From the NCBI RefSeq assembly GCF_029784165.1, contig NC_073696.1, forward strand, positions 193,176,498 to 193,240,497: 64,000 nucleotides of DNA. Reading direction: 5' to 3'. The position numbers and the translations under genes were made by a program. Shown here one piece after another: positions 26,177 through 36,007 of the stretch; positions within the stretch are counted from its first letter, which is position 1, and each line of letters opens with the position of its first letter. This DNA is from Wyeomyia smithii (Eukaryota; Arthropoda; Insecta; Diptera; Culicidae). The notes beneath the pieces were generated by a model. It saw only the letters and a program-made list of their open reading frames with translations, made no database searches and was not told where the DNA came from.

Positions 26177-26317
26177 TCCATCGAACCGGATAATGCAAAT
26201 CGACAACGTCGACACGACATGCAAAACATGAATAAAATGAATAGAAAGCGATCTTCATTTGCCAATAAACTGCTCATGGCTACAATGTTTGCCGACGGAG
26301 CACCAATCCGGCAACAG
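26177..26317 (+). other. Candidate 5' exon of cuticular gene (uncertain)
   Basis: A 141-nt stretch open in frame, preceded by a possible acceptor (CACACCTTGACAG) and followed by a donor (CAACAG then GTGAGA at 26318). It ends in phase 0, as the acceptor at 26732 requires. Methionines at codons 15, 18 and 21 could start translation, followed by RKRSSFANKLLMATMFADG. This could supply the N-terminus ahead of the hydrophobic IPLAGLLSLTGAQ segment, but the composition is not a textbook signal peptide. Confidence 0.3.
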
Positions 26318-26731
26318 GTGAGAAATTGATTTCGCCTCTTTATGCAACTGTTTTCAATCAATGGGAACAAAGTCACGCGGGGCATGGCACTGATGAACTG
26401 CTTTCGGATGTGACTTGTATTCTAAGCATGTGTACCCAACACCTTGTGTGCTTTTGTTTGGGGAACCCCGACAACAATAGATCAATTTGGGTAGATAACA
26501 AAAATTTCACTTATTTGCATTATAATGGTGGTTCAGAAATTTACATAGGAAATAATATAAATTGACATGTGAATGTTGTGTTTAACAAATTCATCACTTC
26601 GTGTGTTTTTCAATGAATCCTAACATACCTATTTGATATTAACGGAACGGTAATGACATTATCCTCCTTAGAACCGTCAACAATTGCGAAATGCTGTACA
26701 AATTGAACCTGTTTATCCCTTTTCATTGCAG

Positions 26732-27749
26732 ATCCCTCTCGCAGGGCTTTTATCGTTGACCGGTGCACAATATGGACCTCAACCGCCCCGAATCAACATC
26801 CCCGGTGCCGTTCCGATACCCATAGTACGTGGTGTGCCGATCCGTGAAGAACGAGTGCTTTCCCACCACCAGGTCCCAGTGCTGCGAGTACGCCGGCCGG
26901 GTTCGATCCGTCCAAACCAGATTCCAAATGCGATTCAAATTTCAACCCCTAAGTTTCTCGAGCCGGCGCATAAACCCGTCACCGAAGAACGCGAAGAGCA
27001 CGAAAACTCCCAACCATTTATTCCAATCATCCATACCTCTCCTGCTCCCCAACAGCACTCCATACCCGAAGAATTAGACGAACGTGAAATTCAACAAAAC
27101 ATCCTTTCCCGATTCAACTCACAGGACAACCGACCTGCCCCCATTCCACGGGCCCAAATTCCAGAGCGATTCTTTTCAACGGACAAGGAGGTATTACCTA
27201 ATGCGCAGCGATTCAACGTACCATCCGAGCGCCCATCCGCACCAGTTCCAGCTCCAAAGCAGTACCGTCCAGCCCAGCAACAAGTCATCTCAAGGCCCGC
27301 CCCAGTCCGCCACCAGCAGCATTTAGATGATGAAAATCGACCGCACAACAGCCGACAGCACTCCGATAACGAACGCCGACGCAAGCCAGTTGCCCAAATT
27401 TTGCGTAAGTGGCGTGAGGAACACGAGGATGGTTCTATCACGTGGGGCTTTGAAAACGACGACGGTTCTTTCAAAGAGGAAACCATCGGCATCGATTGTG
27501 TTACTCGGTAGGACTAATTTAATTATTGTTTTAATTTGTCAAGCTAATTATTTTAATTTTTTTAGTGGACGCTATGGTTATGTTGATCCCGACGGTGAAA
27601 AACGTGAATACAGTTATGAGACTGGCATCCTGTGCGACCCTAATAAGCGCGACGAAGAGGATGAAGAGGAGTTGGAAGATGAAATACAGCTCAGGAACAA
27701 TGCCGGCAAAACAAAGCGGCCGGCCCAGGGCCAGTTTAATAGAAACTAA
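26732..27749 (+). CDS. Proline-rich cuticular protein, chitin-binding-like domain (5' incomplete)
   Basis: Likely a structural protein of the exoskeleton matrix. Two exons: 26732-27507 and 27566-27749, joined across a 58-bp intron with GT/AG ends; CG plus T makes an Arg codon at the join. The visible 319 residues begin IPLAGLLSLTGAQYG, which resembles the hydrophobic end and cleavage site of a signal peptide, so the start codon is in an upstream exon. Residues about 15-220 are rich in Pro, Gln and Arg and low in complexity. A Rebers-Riddiford-like domain follows: SITWGFENDDGSFKEE, then across the splice junction GRYGYVDPDGEKREYSYE, with two Cys (IDCVTR, ILCDP) spaced as in a conserved CPR subgroup. 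The C-terminus is acidic (DEEDEEELEDE). Stop TAA at 27747. I do not recognise the specific orthologue. Family confidence is high, exact 5' structure low. Confidence 0.85.
27508..27565 (+). other. Intron of the cuticular gene
   Basis: 58 bp, starts GTAGGA and ends TTTTTTTAG. Removing it joins the two halves of the cuticle domain in frame. Confidence 0.9.
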
Positions 27750-27964
27750 TATTTTTAGGCTGTCCTCTTCGACGAAGTACTAACTCTAGTAAGGATTTCT
27801 CTTCGAAAAATTTACTCGTGCGGTTCGATTCACGTCAGGGTGCTATTTTCGTCATTAGGATTGTATTTATTATAATTGTACGACTTAAACTTTCTAATTA
27901 AAAGAAAAGAATTGAAACAAACTCCACTCTCGCGAAAAACTTTCTCGTGTTAAATGCATTGTTA

Positions 27965-27970
27965 TTTATT
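27965..27970 (-). terminator. Polyadenylation signal for SAP18
   Basis: AATAAA on the minus strand, 51 bp after the SAP18 stop codon and within the 270-bp space shared with the convergent cuticular gene. Confidence 0.5.
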
Positions 27971-28021
27971 TCTCCCGATCGTCGAGCTTCCGGCCCAACG
28001 AAAATCGGGTTTCTGCCGACC

Positions 28022-28671
28022 CTAGTAATGACGAGGCCGTCTCAACGGCGGCGGCATACGATTTGGTGGAGTGATATTGATATCCATATAATCTCCAATA
28101 TTGAACTTAGCATGAAACAGGGTTTTTCCATCATCCGCACCCTTTTGACCGGAGCAGGTAACTCCGATTTCACGCATTCGGTACTGAGAACCGCGATCAG
28201 GTGAAACTATGGCGAAATCAAAGTACGTACCTTTGCGTCGAGTTTCCGGATTCACATCACGGACTAAAGTTGTCAGCTCCCGCAGCGTGGCGTCCATCCA
28301 AGTATAAATCTGCAGTTCATTGGAAGGAACATTTCCGTGATTGTACTCGCTGGCTGAATGATGCCGACCGGTTGAGCAAAACACTCGCAGTAACAATGGG
28401 CATGTCTAAACAAAAACAAAAATTAAAATTATTTTTTTTTTAGTTTCGCGCTTAACCTATATGTATATTATTATGAATTGTTGGTCGGCAATCAGTACTG
28501 ATTTGTTGAACTTTTTCCCATTCCTACCACAACTGAACTTGGTTTTAATGTATGAAAAGCAAATCCTGTTTGGCTTCGCTGAGAACACTTAAAAAAATAT
28601 ACCTTCTCACGGTCAACTGCTTTCTGGGGTTGAGTTTTATCTTCAACAATCATCGATTCTAGTCCGGCCAT
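28022..28671 (-). CDS. SAP18: SAP18, Sin3-associated polypeptide of 18 kDa
   Basis: A nuclear subunit shared by the Sin3-histone deacetylase co-repressor and the ASAP/PSAP exon-junction-associated complexes (known for the family; Drosophila Bin1). Two exons: 28603-28671 (ATG at 28671, MAGLESMIVEDKTQ..VDREK) and 28022-28405 (TCPLLLRVFCSTGRHH to RRPRHY, stop TAG at 28024). The 197-bp intron has GT/AG ends on the minus strand and is in phase 0. The protein is 150 aa, against 153 in human. Conserved family blocks are plain: DREKTCPLLLRVF, GRHH, SNELQIYTWMDATLRELT, GQKG.DD, IGDYMDI.ITPPNRMPPP. No frame damage, so probably functional. Confidence 0.97.
28406..28602 (-). other. Intron of SAP18
   Basis: Minus strand: starts GTATAT after GAGAAG and ends TTTTGTTTAG before ACATGCCC. 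Phase 0. Confidence 0.92.
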
Positions 28672-29339
28672 GAGTACTATTAAAACTATTATTTTTTATA
28701 AACTGTACAATATAAGAGCAGGATACAAATGCTGTTGTATGTAAATTTTACCGGCACACGCTCCTCAATTGATTATATTCATGTAAAGTTCGAGATCAAA
28801 AATACTATCACTTGACGTTAGCTCTGACGCCAACTGTAAACTGACGTTTATCATAATTTCGCCAGAGATGCCAGAAGTTTTAAGAAAATAGTAATCACAC
28901 TTCGAAAAGCATGCTTTTACAAATTTACTCAAAGTATTAAACAATTTGCATGAATCTAGATTAAATTAAGTTCAAATATGCAAAACTTCAAATGAAACAA
29001 TGTTTAATCGATATTTGTATACAAGAACAAGCTCTCCAATGGCTGCAATTCGCAATGCAGACAAATGCTTACATCTGGTATCCCTGTTTTTTGCTCTCAT
29101 AATAAAATGCTATTCACAAAAAACGTTCTGCAAACAAATGAAGAATCATTATTTGACACATAGCTGGCGCTGTAGCGAAACCGATGGAATTTTGTGTTCA
29201 CCCAGTTCCAGATGCTTGACTAACGATTTTCGCGTGAACAAATTTGTTGAATCTAGAATAAACGAATTAATGAACACTGTAAGAGATTTACATAGTTTGA
29301 AAATTATTACTAGTGTTACATTCTCTTTTAACGCAGGAA
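28672..29339. other. 5' flank of SAP18, no further gene
   Basis: Upstream of the SAP18 start. A 117-codon + frame (29000-29353) has no motif and overlaps the minisatellite remnant at its end. Confidence 0.4.
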
Positions 29340-29425
29340 TGCGTAGTGCGTGAAAAACCGAAAACCGCGTAAATTCCGGAGTCCACGTTAAAAAAAGCGT
29401 AAATTCTGAAATCCACCTAAAAACC
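29340..29425. repeat. Minisatellite-bearing MITE, fragment (copy 2)
   Basis: Contains CCGCGTAAATTCCGGAGTCC and AGCGTAAATTCTGAAATCC units of the family at 24380-24537 and 60779-61086. No complete ends are seen. Confidence 0.6.
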
Positions 29426-29525
29426 TATATTTGTAAAAAGTTTCAATAATTTCTGCTAAATACTTTCGAAAATAAAATCAATGACAGCTGTGTTATTTCG
29501 TTAGGCACAATCCAGGCAGAATATA

Positions 29526-29826
29526 CCACAGACGAACAGACGTACCACGAAATTGATTTTCGTAGGTCAAAACACCGGGAGTCAAAATGGTTTTCAGTTA
29601 CGCGGAATATTCCAGCCGCAGCAGTGGTGACACTGTCCTTTTTTTCCTTTGGACTCAGTTGACAGTTATTGCACGCCGTGCTGCCAGAAACAACAGATAA
29701 GGGTATGGTTGCTAGAAATGACGGAAGTTAATCTTTTCCAGAATATGTCCAGTAAGTGTCACGCAAGTTAATCAGAACCACATTTTTAAAAATTGTGTAT
29801 GTAGTGGTACGTCTGTTAGTCTTTGG
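29526..29826. mobile_element. MITE of the ACAGACGTACCAC family, copy 1
   Basis: The left end 29526-29548 (CCACAGACGAACAGACGTAC) and the right end 29804-29826 are inverse complements with two mismatches. It shares its terminal motif (CTGTTAGTCT) with the MITE at 32951-33261. Confidence 0.7.
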
Positions 29827-30363
29827 ATCTACTGTTGTCATATTTCATAAATGTGTGCGTTATCGCAGGTCAACTCCATAGACACTATATAGATCTATAC
29901 ACTATAAAAATCGACACGTTACTGCCAAGTGGATTCCACTTACTTCTGTGCTAATAGATGAAACATTTCATATCTAAGTGGAATACACTTGCGTTTCACT
30001 TCACAACACAAAATCAAGTGTCTTACACTTCGGTTTGCCATGTCATACATACCAAAATCAATCTTTTTACACTCAGATTTCAATGGTAGAAACCGTCAAA
30101 TGCCAAAACACTTCAAAATACCGTGAATTCCATTAAAAATCGATATGGGTCGACCGGTTAAAACGGTTGGGTTGGTTTATTGGTATTCATGTGTAAAGAG
30201 CATTTGGTGTGAGCATGTGATTTTTTTTCAGTGTGTAGACCTGGGAGGAAGAAACGAAGACAACACTCAAAATAAAAAACACGCCCATGCGAAAAACGTG
30301 AAACGTGTGAAAAACTACTTTTCAGGGAAAAATACGCCAAAAAATCACGTAAATTTCGAATCC
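29827..30363. other. Gap with short repeated phrases
   Basis: AAGTGGAATACACTT-like phrases recur at about 29930-30025. The 106-codon frame at 30145-30465 runs into the GA tract and is not supported as a gene. Confidence 0.4.
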
Positions 30364-30730
30364 GAGAGAGAGGGAGAGGGAAAGAGAGAGTGTGAGAGAG
30401 AGAATGAAAGTGAGAAAATAAGAGTGAGAGAGAGAATGAGAGTGAGAGAGCGAGAGAGGGAATGAGAGTGAAAGAGTGAGAGAGTGAGAGAGATAGAGTG
30501 AAATAGAGAGTGAAAGATAGATTGGGTGAGAGGGAGAGAGGGACGGAGAGAGGGAGGGAGAGAGAGGAGGGGGAGATGGAGTGAGATAGAGAGATAGAAA
30601 GAAAGAGAGGGAAAGAGAGATAGAAAGAAAGAGAGTGAAAGAGAGGGGGAGTGAGAGGGAGAGTGAGTGAGAGATGGGGAGAGAGTGAGTGAGAGGGAGA
30701 GAGAGAGTGAGTGAGAGAAAGGGAGGGAGG

Positions 30731-30775
<45 letters not shown>
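30364..30775. repeat. Polypurine (GA)n-type tract
   Basis: About 412 bp in which the + strand is almost wholly A/G with scattered T, ending in pure (GA)n. It is a degenerate GAGA/GGGA microsatellite. Long open frames reading SLSLSL on the minus strand are artefacts. Confidence 0.97.
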
Positions 30776-30779
<4 letters not shown>

Positions 30780-30964
30780 GATCACATTGAACACTCTTTA
30801 TGATATATTCTTTGCTCAATTTGATAGTGGAGGGTCAAATTTAACCCATTGAATTAAAACTACTCTCAGAATACTTGCTAATGCTGAACCATTGACAAAA
30901 TTAAAAGATTGACAAAATCGATCAAAGCAGATGGGATCTTTTGAAATGTTTCTCTAGATTAAGG

Positions 30965-31571
30965 TACAGCACTCGTTCGCTAATTGCACGCGATTTAGTT
31001 GCACTGCGTTTTAATTGCACGTCCGTTAGTTGCACGAAAGTGCAATTAAAAAGCAGTTTTGCGTCAAACTACACGTGGTTTTTGAAGCTAATGTCTCTCT
31101 GTCAAGTTTTGCGAGGGGATACTGAATGCGCGAAATATTTAATTAACTGAAAATAAATTCAATATTTTTAATTTTGTTATTTTAGATTCCGGTTGTATGT
31201 ACTAAATAACAAATATACATAATTACATTGCACGTTTGCCCAATTTGTTTTCAATTATAGTCGATCTAATTAATTTCAATTTGATCACTTGTGTCGAATC
31301 CTCACTGAAATGTCGCATTAAGCTGTCCACACACTGAACAGCTTCTGAAAACGTGGGATTCTCTGAAATACAGTAATGTTCGTTACACTCCAACTAAGTT
31401 GCAATGTATGAAAAAATCTGACTGGTTCGAAATTGATTCGTAAACGGATACACGAAAACCAAACATTAGCGCACCCCCTAAAAATTTTTGACAGTTTTGA
31501 GTTCATGCAATTAAAAAGCCCATCCGCTAGTTGCACTGCAACTTTCGTGCAATTAGCGCACGAGTGCTGTA
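30965..31571. mobile_element. MITE with TTGCAC-rich ends
   Basis: The left end TACAGCACTCGTTCGCTAAT (30965) is inverse to the right end ATTAGCGCACGAGTGCTGTA (ending 31571), one mismatch; TA lies at both tips. The subterminal zone has serial TAATTGCAC/TAGTTGCAC copies on each side (30982, 30999, 31012, 31026 and mirrored at 31507-31555). No coding content. TA target suggests Tc1/mariner-type mobilisation. Confidence 0.85.
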
Positions 31572-31597
31572 TTGCTCTATCTCATTAGCGTTGGTAA

Positions 31598-31610
31598 GGG
31601 GGGGGGGGGG
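31598..31610. repeat. Poly-G run
   Basis: Thirteen consecutive G, directly after the MITE at 30965-31571. Confidence 0.9.
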
Positions 31611-32202
31611 TTATTTGTATTTAGTTAACTTAAAAACATCCTCCACGATAACTGTGCAATTTTTGGGTATGAGGCGGGGTTTTGCGGCATTACTGTGTCA
31701 TCTGAGACTTTGGTATATCTCAGTGACGTATTAAAATGGAATAAGGAGGGGAGTATAAGTTATGTCATCATTTATTAATTAATAATTCGAATATTTATTT
31801 AGGTACATAGAGACCCTAAAGCAACAGTTTTTGTCTATCTGATTAGCGTGGGCAGGAAGAGGGTGAGCAAGAATGAATTTATTCTTTGTAAACTCCAAAA
31901 TACTAAACTCGAGAATTATGCCAATTTGTAAATGATGATTCTCAAATTCGAGGTAAATTCCCGTGCAAATAATTTGTCGGTATCACAGTGGCGTAGTTGA
32001 AGGTTATATTTTTGGGTAATGGCTTCATTTCAACTTTATCTTCGGTACAAGCAGTTGAATCCTACAACCGTAAAATGAAGTTGAAAAAGGATTTATCTAT
32101 CTACCGTTTATTGTTTATGTGTTCATTGAGTTTAATTCGGTTGAGCGACCTTTCACTCATATAACTTATATGGAAATGAAAAAATTATGTCCTTTCCAAA
32201 GC
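31611..32202. other. Gap with no recognised gene
   Basis: No supported feature; short ORFs only. Confidence 0.4.
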
Positions 32203-32945
32203 TTAGGGCATCTTCAGCGGTGGTCCAAATCGTTGTTTTGTTCTATTTTTTTGGAACAAACTCAAATTCACTGCTGCACCGGTGGTGTGAATTTTGTTTT
32301 ATACCAGATCTAAATTGAAAAAATTTGAAACTGGTATACGTTTTGGTCTATTTTTGTCACTTTTTGGAACAAGAAATAGATCGTTCTAAAACCCTTTGTA
32401 CGCTGCCAATAGGTGGGTAAAATGTCATATTTCAATTGAATACCTCATTTTTGGCTATTTCCATATAAGCGTTTTGCGAGTGTTGGGGAATAAACAAAAC
32501 AAAGATTTTTCATGACAACTCACAATTCATTTTTTCGAACTGAATTTCTATTTTTTTAACAACGGCTTTTTCCGTTAACACGCAAGTTCATTGAGCAGAC
32601 AGTATGTCACAATTCATTTTTGTGGCTTTTCTGAAGCAGAATATGAACAGGTTTGTCGTTTTTGGCATCAAGGAAACCGACCAACAAAAGGGGGAATTCT
32701 GAAAGACCATAACCGTCGCCTTAATTGTATTGGGACTAGAGGAGAACTTAAGAGGCCAGAAAAATGTTCCTAGAAGACACTGAACTGAAAACGTTCAAAA
32801 TGCTGGGGTGACATTGCGCATTTCGTTTCGAGCAACTCGAACAAAACTAAATGATCGCTGAGGGCGTTATGTTTCGTTTTTCGTATTTTTCAACTTTGCG
32901 GGTTAGATGAGCCGCAGGGCAAATGACAATGACTGCTCCTTTTAA

Positions 32946-33267
32946 GCTTGAAGCACAGACTAACAGACATAACACTTCAAATAAATTTTCAATAAAATCA
33001 TCGTTCAAAAGATTCTAGTACTTTACGTTAGTAACACTAGCACCATCTAGTACCGTGTTCGCGCTGCGTCATGTATTTCGACATCAGCGCTAGCGTTACT
33101 GCATGTGTCAAGTGGGGAACCACAAAATATGTATGAGATTGCATGACAGCGCCCCAGACGGCGTTGTTGCGCGACGACTGTTATTTGAATGAAAATTTGA
33201 AATGATCGTTTTTGATGGCGATGGAGCTAGGTTCCAGTGTTACGTCTGTTAGTCTGTGCTTGAAGCA
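32946..33267. mobile_element. MITE of the ACAGACGTACCAC family, copy 2
   Basis: Ends 32951-32975 (AAGCACAGACTAACAGAC, then one mismatch and TAACAC) and 33237-33261 are inverse complements, 24 of 25 matching. A 10-bp direct repeat GCTTGAAGCA spans both outer borders (32946-32955, 33258-33267) and overlaps the TIR tip, so the true duplication could be 8-10 bp. It sits inside the outer PIF-like element. Confidence 0.75.
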
Positions 33268-33551
33268 TAACTGGCAGTATGTGACCTACGCGATCAAATA
33301 TTTTACGCTATCCTCCGAAACCCTACTTGTAGCAGAAATTTTAGATCATACCAATCCATCCTGAGAAATGTCATTGACGCTCGGGTCAAACCGTCAAATC
33401 CATAAAGTCTTGTGGATATAAAGTGTCTTGCCAAAGTAATCGTTTAATGTGCGTAAAAATTATCGAATTTCCGTTTGTTAAATATTGGGTGTTTTTTTAT
33501 TATAACAAGTCTCATTAACTGATAGCATGGGGTATTGAATTGTTGACAGTG

Positions 33552-34195
33552 TAAGGGCATCTTCAGCGGTGGTCCAAATCGTTGTTTTGTTTAATTTTTT
33601 TGGAACAAACTCAAATTCACTGCTGCACCGGTGGTGTAAATTTTGTTTTATACCAGATCTAAATTGAAAAAATTTGAAACTGGTATACGTTTTGGTCTAT
33701 TTTTGTCACTTTTTGGAACAAGAAATAGATCGTTCTAAAACCCTTTGTACGCTAACAATAGGTGGGTAAAATGTCATATTTTAATTGAATACCTCATTTT
33801 AGCTATTTCCATATAAATGTTTTGCGAGTGTTGAGAAATAAACAAAACAAAGATTTTTCATGACAATTCACAATATGTTTTTGTGGTTTTTCTGAAGAAG
33901 AAAAGGAACAGGTTTTTCGTTTTTGGCTTCAAGGAAACCGACCAGCAAAAGGGGGAATTCTGGAAGACCATAACCGCAGGTTCAACTAGTTGGTTTGCAA
34001 CCATCAGCTACCAGGATGATAAATATGTTGGCTATTTGTTAATCGTAGTGGGACTAGAGGAGGCCTTGAAAGGCCAGAAAAATGTTTCTCGAAGACACTG
34101 AACTGAAAACGTTCAAAATGCTGGGGTGACATTGCGCATCAGTAAATCTAGTATAAATTTGTTTCAAAAATAGACCACCGCTGAAGATGCCCTAA
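33552..34195. mobile_element. Inner PIF/Harbinger-like MITE
   Basis: A complete 638-bp copy (33555-34192) with the same 20-bp TIR as the outer element, flanked by TAA on both sides (33552-33554 and 34193-34195). It carries a 72-codon open frame (33883-34101) of unknown meaning, also present in broken form in the outer copy. Confidence 0.85.
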
Positions 34196-34345
34196 CAGAT
34201 GTCAGCGGTTTAAAACAACAAGATATACAACACCGGTGCGGAGAACGAAAAGTTGGTCTATATTAGCTGGTTCTATTTAGGTTTCGCTGGTGTAAATCTA
34301 GTATAAAGTTGTTTCAAAAATAGACCACCGCTGAAGATGCCCTTA

Positions 34346-36006
34346 GGCTTGTTTTTTAGATTATGTAAATTGTTTATAGGTGGGCAGACATCTATACCTA
34401 CAAACTACCATTGAAATCTGAGACTAAAACCAATAACTGATATGAATTTACTAAGGATATCGGCCATTTTAACATAGAATGGACATAACTCAAAAATGCC
34501 ACCAACAATTTTTCCAAAAATTTACCCACAGATGAAGGACATCATAACGAACAAACTGGCATTCACCGTTTTGATGGTATTTTTTGTTTGATAATAACGG
34601 TCTGTGGGAGCACCGTGGTGGGACTAAACACTGTAAATAAAGAGATTTTGTAATAAAAGAGATTTTTTATTACAAATGCTACAGAATCCGCAGACAGAAT
34701 CAATTCGTTTGTGCAGTGACATATGTATTTTTTTTCTCAAGCGCCCTCTAATTTTATTTGAAATATAATTAACAACAATTGAAAAAATATCGTTTACACT
34801 TGGCGGAAGTGCTTTTTTTGTGCAAACACCATTTATTTGATAAGGTACAAACGTGTCGTTGTTGTTGAAGAAGCACCAAGAATTTCTCCTAATTAGACGC
34901 ATTAATCAGAACTAACTCTATTTCCTCAAAAAAAATAAATAAATAAATAAATAAATCCAATAATACGTTATCATATTGAATGGTTTTGTCTTATTTAACT
35001 CTGATTAAATCAAACTTATTAAATGAATCTTACTCTGAAAATAATATCGAAGCCGGAATAGACCATTTTACGAGACGTTTCTGAACTCAATTAATGAATG
35101 AAATTTTGACAGGAAACTCGGAACCGCTGACCTAACGCACGTAAAAGCAACATTCAATATCAGCAGAATCCGTGACACCTGTCAGTTCGTAGAATAGTCT
35201 ATAGGCAACAAATAAAGCTATGTTAAACAAAACTATCAACAAGTTCCAGCAATCAACAATTCTAAAAAAGGTAAATTCGCTGTGCTACGAAGACAGCTCA
35301 TACTACTATAATATTTGTTAAGTTAAAAATCAAAAAAATGTTAAGTTAAAAATCTCAGTAAATAAACCTTAGTAAATGGACCAAAAATTCACAAGCATTC
35401 GCCGGCTTCTACTTTTTTTTGAGTTGTGTGAGAGTTAGAACACTCGTTTTCAATTGCACACAATTTACCAATTTTTGAAAAATTGGTTGAAACTATACTC
35501 TTAGGAACAAATTCATATTATTTTCGAGGGTTTTACCTCGACCTCCGCCTAATTGATATTTAATCTCACGGATGTCACCTTTTTGAAGGTGATACGTATG
35601 AAAATTTTCCTCATGGATGTCACCCCCTAGAGGGTGACATCCGGGGCGGACCGCCATCCCACGCTACACTAGTATATGCCGGTCACAATTGTTTAGTGAA
35701 TATCGAAGATGAAATGAAATAAAAATAACTTATTACTTATAACTGTTGCAAAAATGTTCAATTCATGATGAGTAATTTATGGTAATCATGTTCATGAGAT
35801 AAACTTTTAATCGCCACCCGACCAACCACTCTTTAAGTTTCTTCATGAAACGAGAACGATCGCTATCAATTAGTTTTGAACCTATATCGATTGATTTCAG
35901 TTGTTGTCATTTCATAAAGGTGCATAAAAAGTGGTTGATCGGGCATCAGCAACAGCATTGCAGTTTTTCCTCGATTGCACATGAATAGGAATGAAAGAAT
36001 AGAAGT
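34346..36006. other. Gap with no recognised gene
   Basis: Holds an (AAAT)n run (34933-34956) and a small perfect hairpin (35615-35642). Open frames up to 92 codons (34624-34902, -) show no motif. Confidence 0.45.
35615..35642. repeat. Short perfect hairpin
   Basis: GGATGTCACCC, 6-nt loop CCTAGA, then GGGTGACATCC. A weaker related hairpin (GGATGTCACC ... GGTGATACG) lies 45 bp upstream. Confidence 0.8.
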
Positions 36007-36007
36007 G

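Larger units (their letters stand above)
32203..34345. mobile_element. Outer PIF/Harbinger-like MITE with nested insertions
   Basis: Ends GGGCATCTTCAGCGGTGGTC (32206) and its inverse GACCACCGCTGAAGATGCCC (ending 34342) are perfect 20-bp TIRs flanked by TTA (32203-32205 and 34343-34345). It contains a complete second member (33555-34192) and the unrelated MITE at 32951-33261. The left part to about 32815 closely matches the inner copy. Remnant frames (32591-32773) show the same short coding-like stretch as the inner copy but no recognised transposase. Class is inferred from the TWA target. Confidence 0.8.

Noticed and set aside
27091..27492. 133-codon minus ORF
   Set aside because: Shadow of the cuticular protein coding strand.
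30322..30819. 165-codon Ser/Leu-rich ORF on the minus strand
   Set aside because: Translation of the (GA)n polypurine tract.
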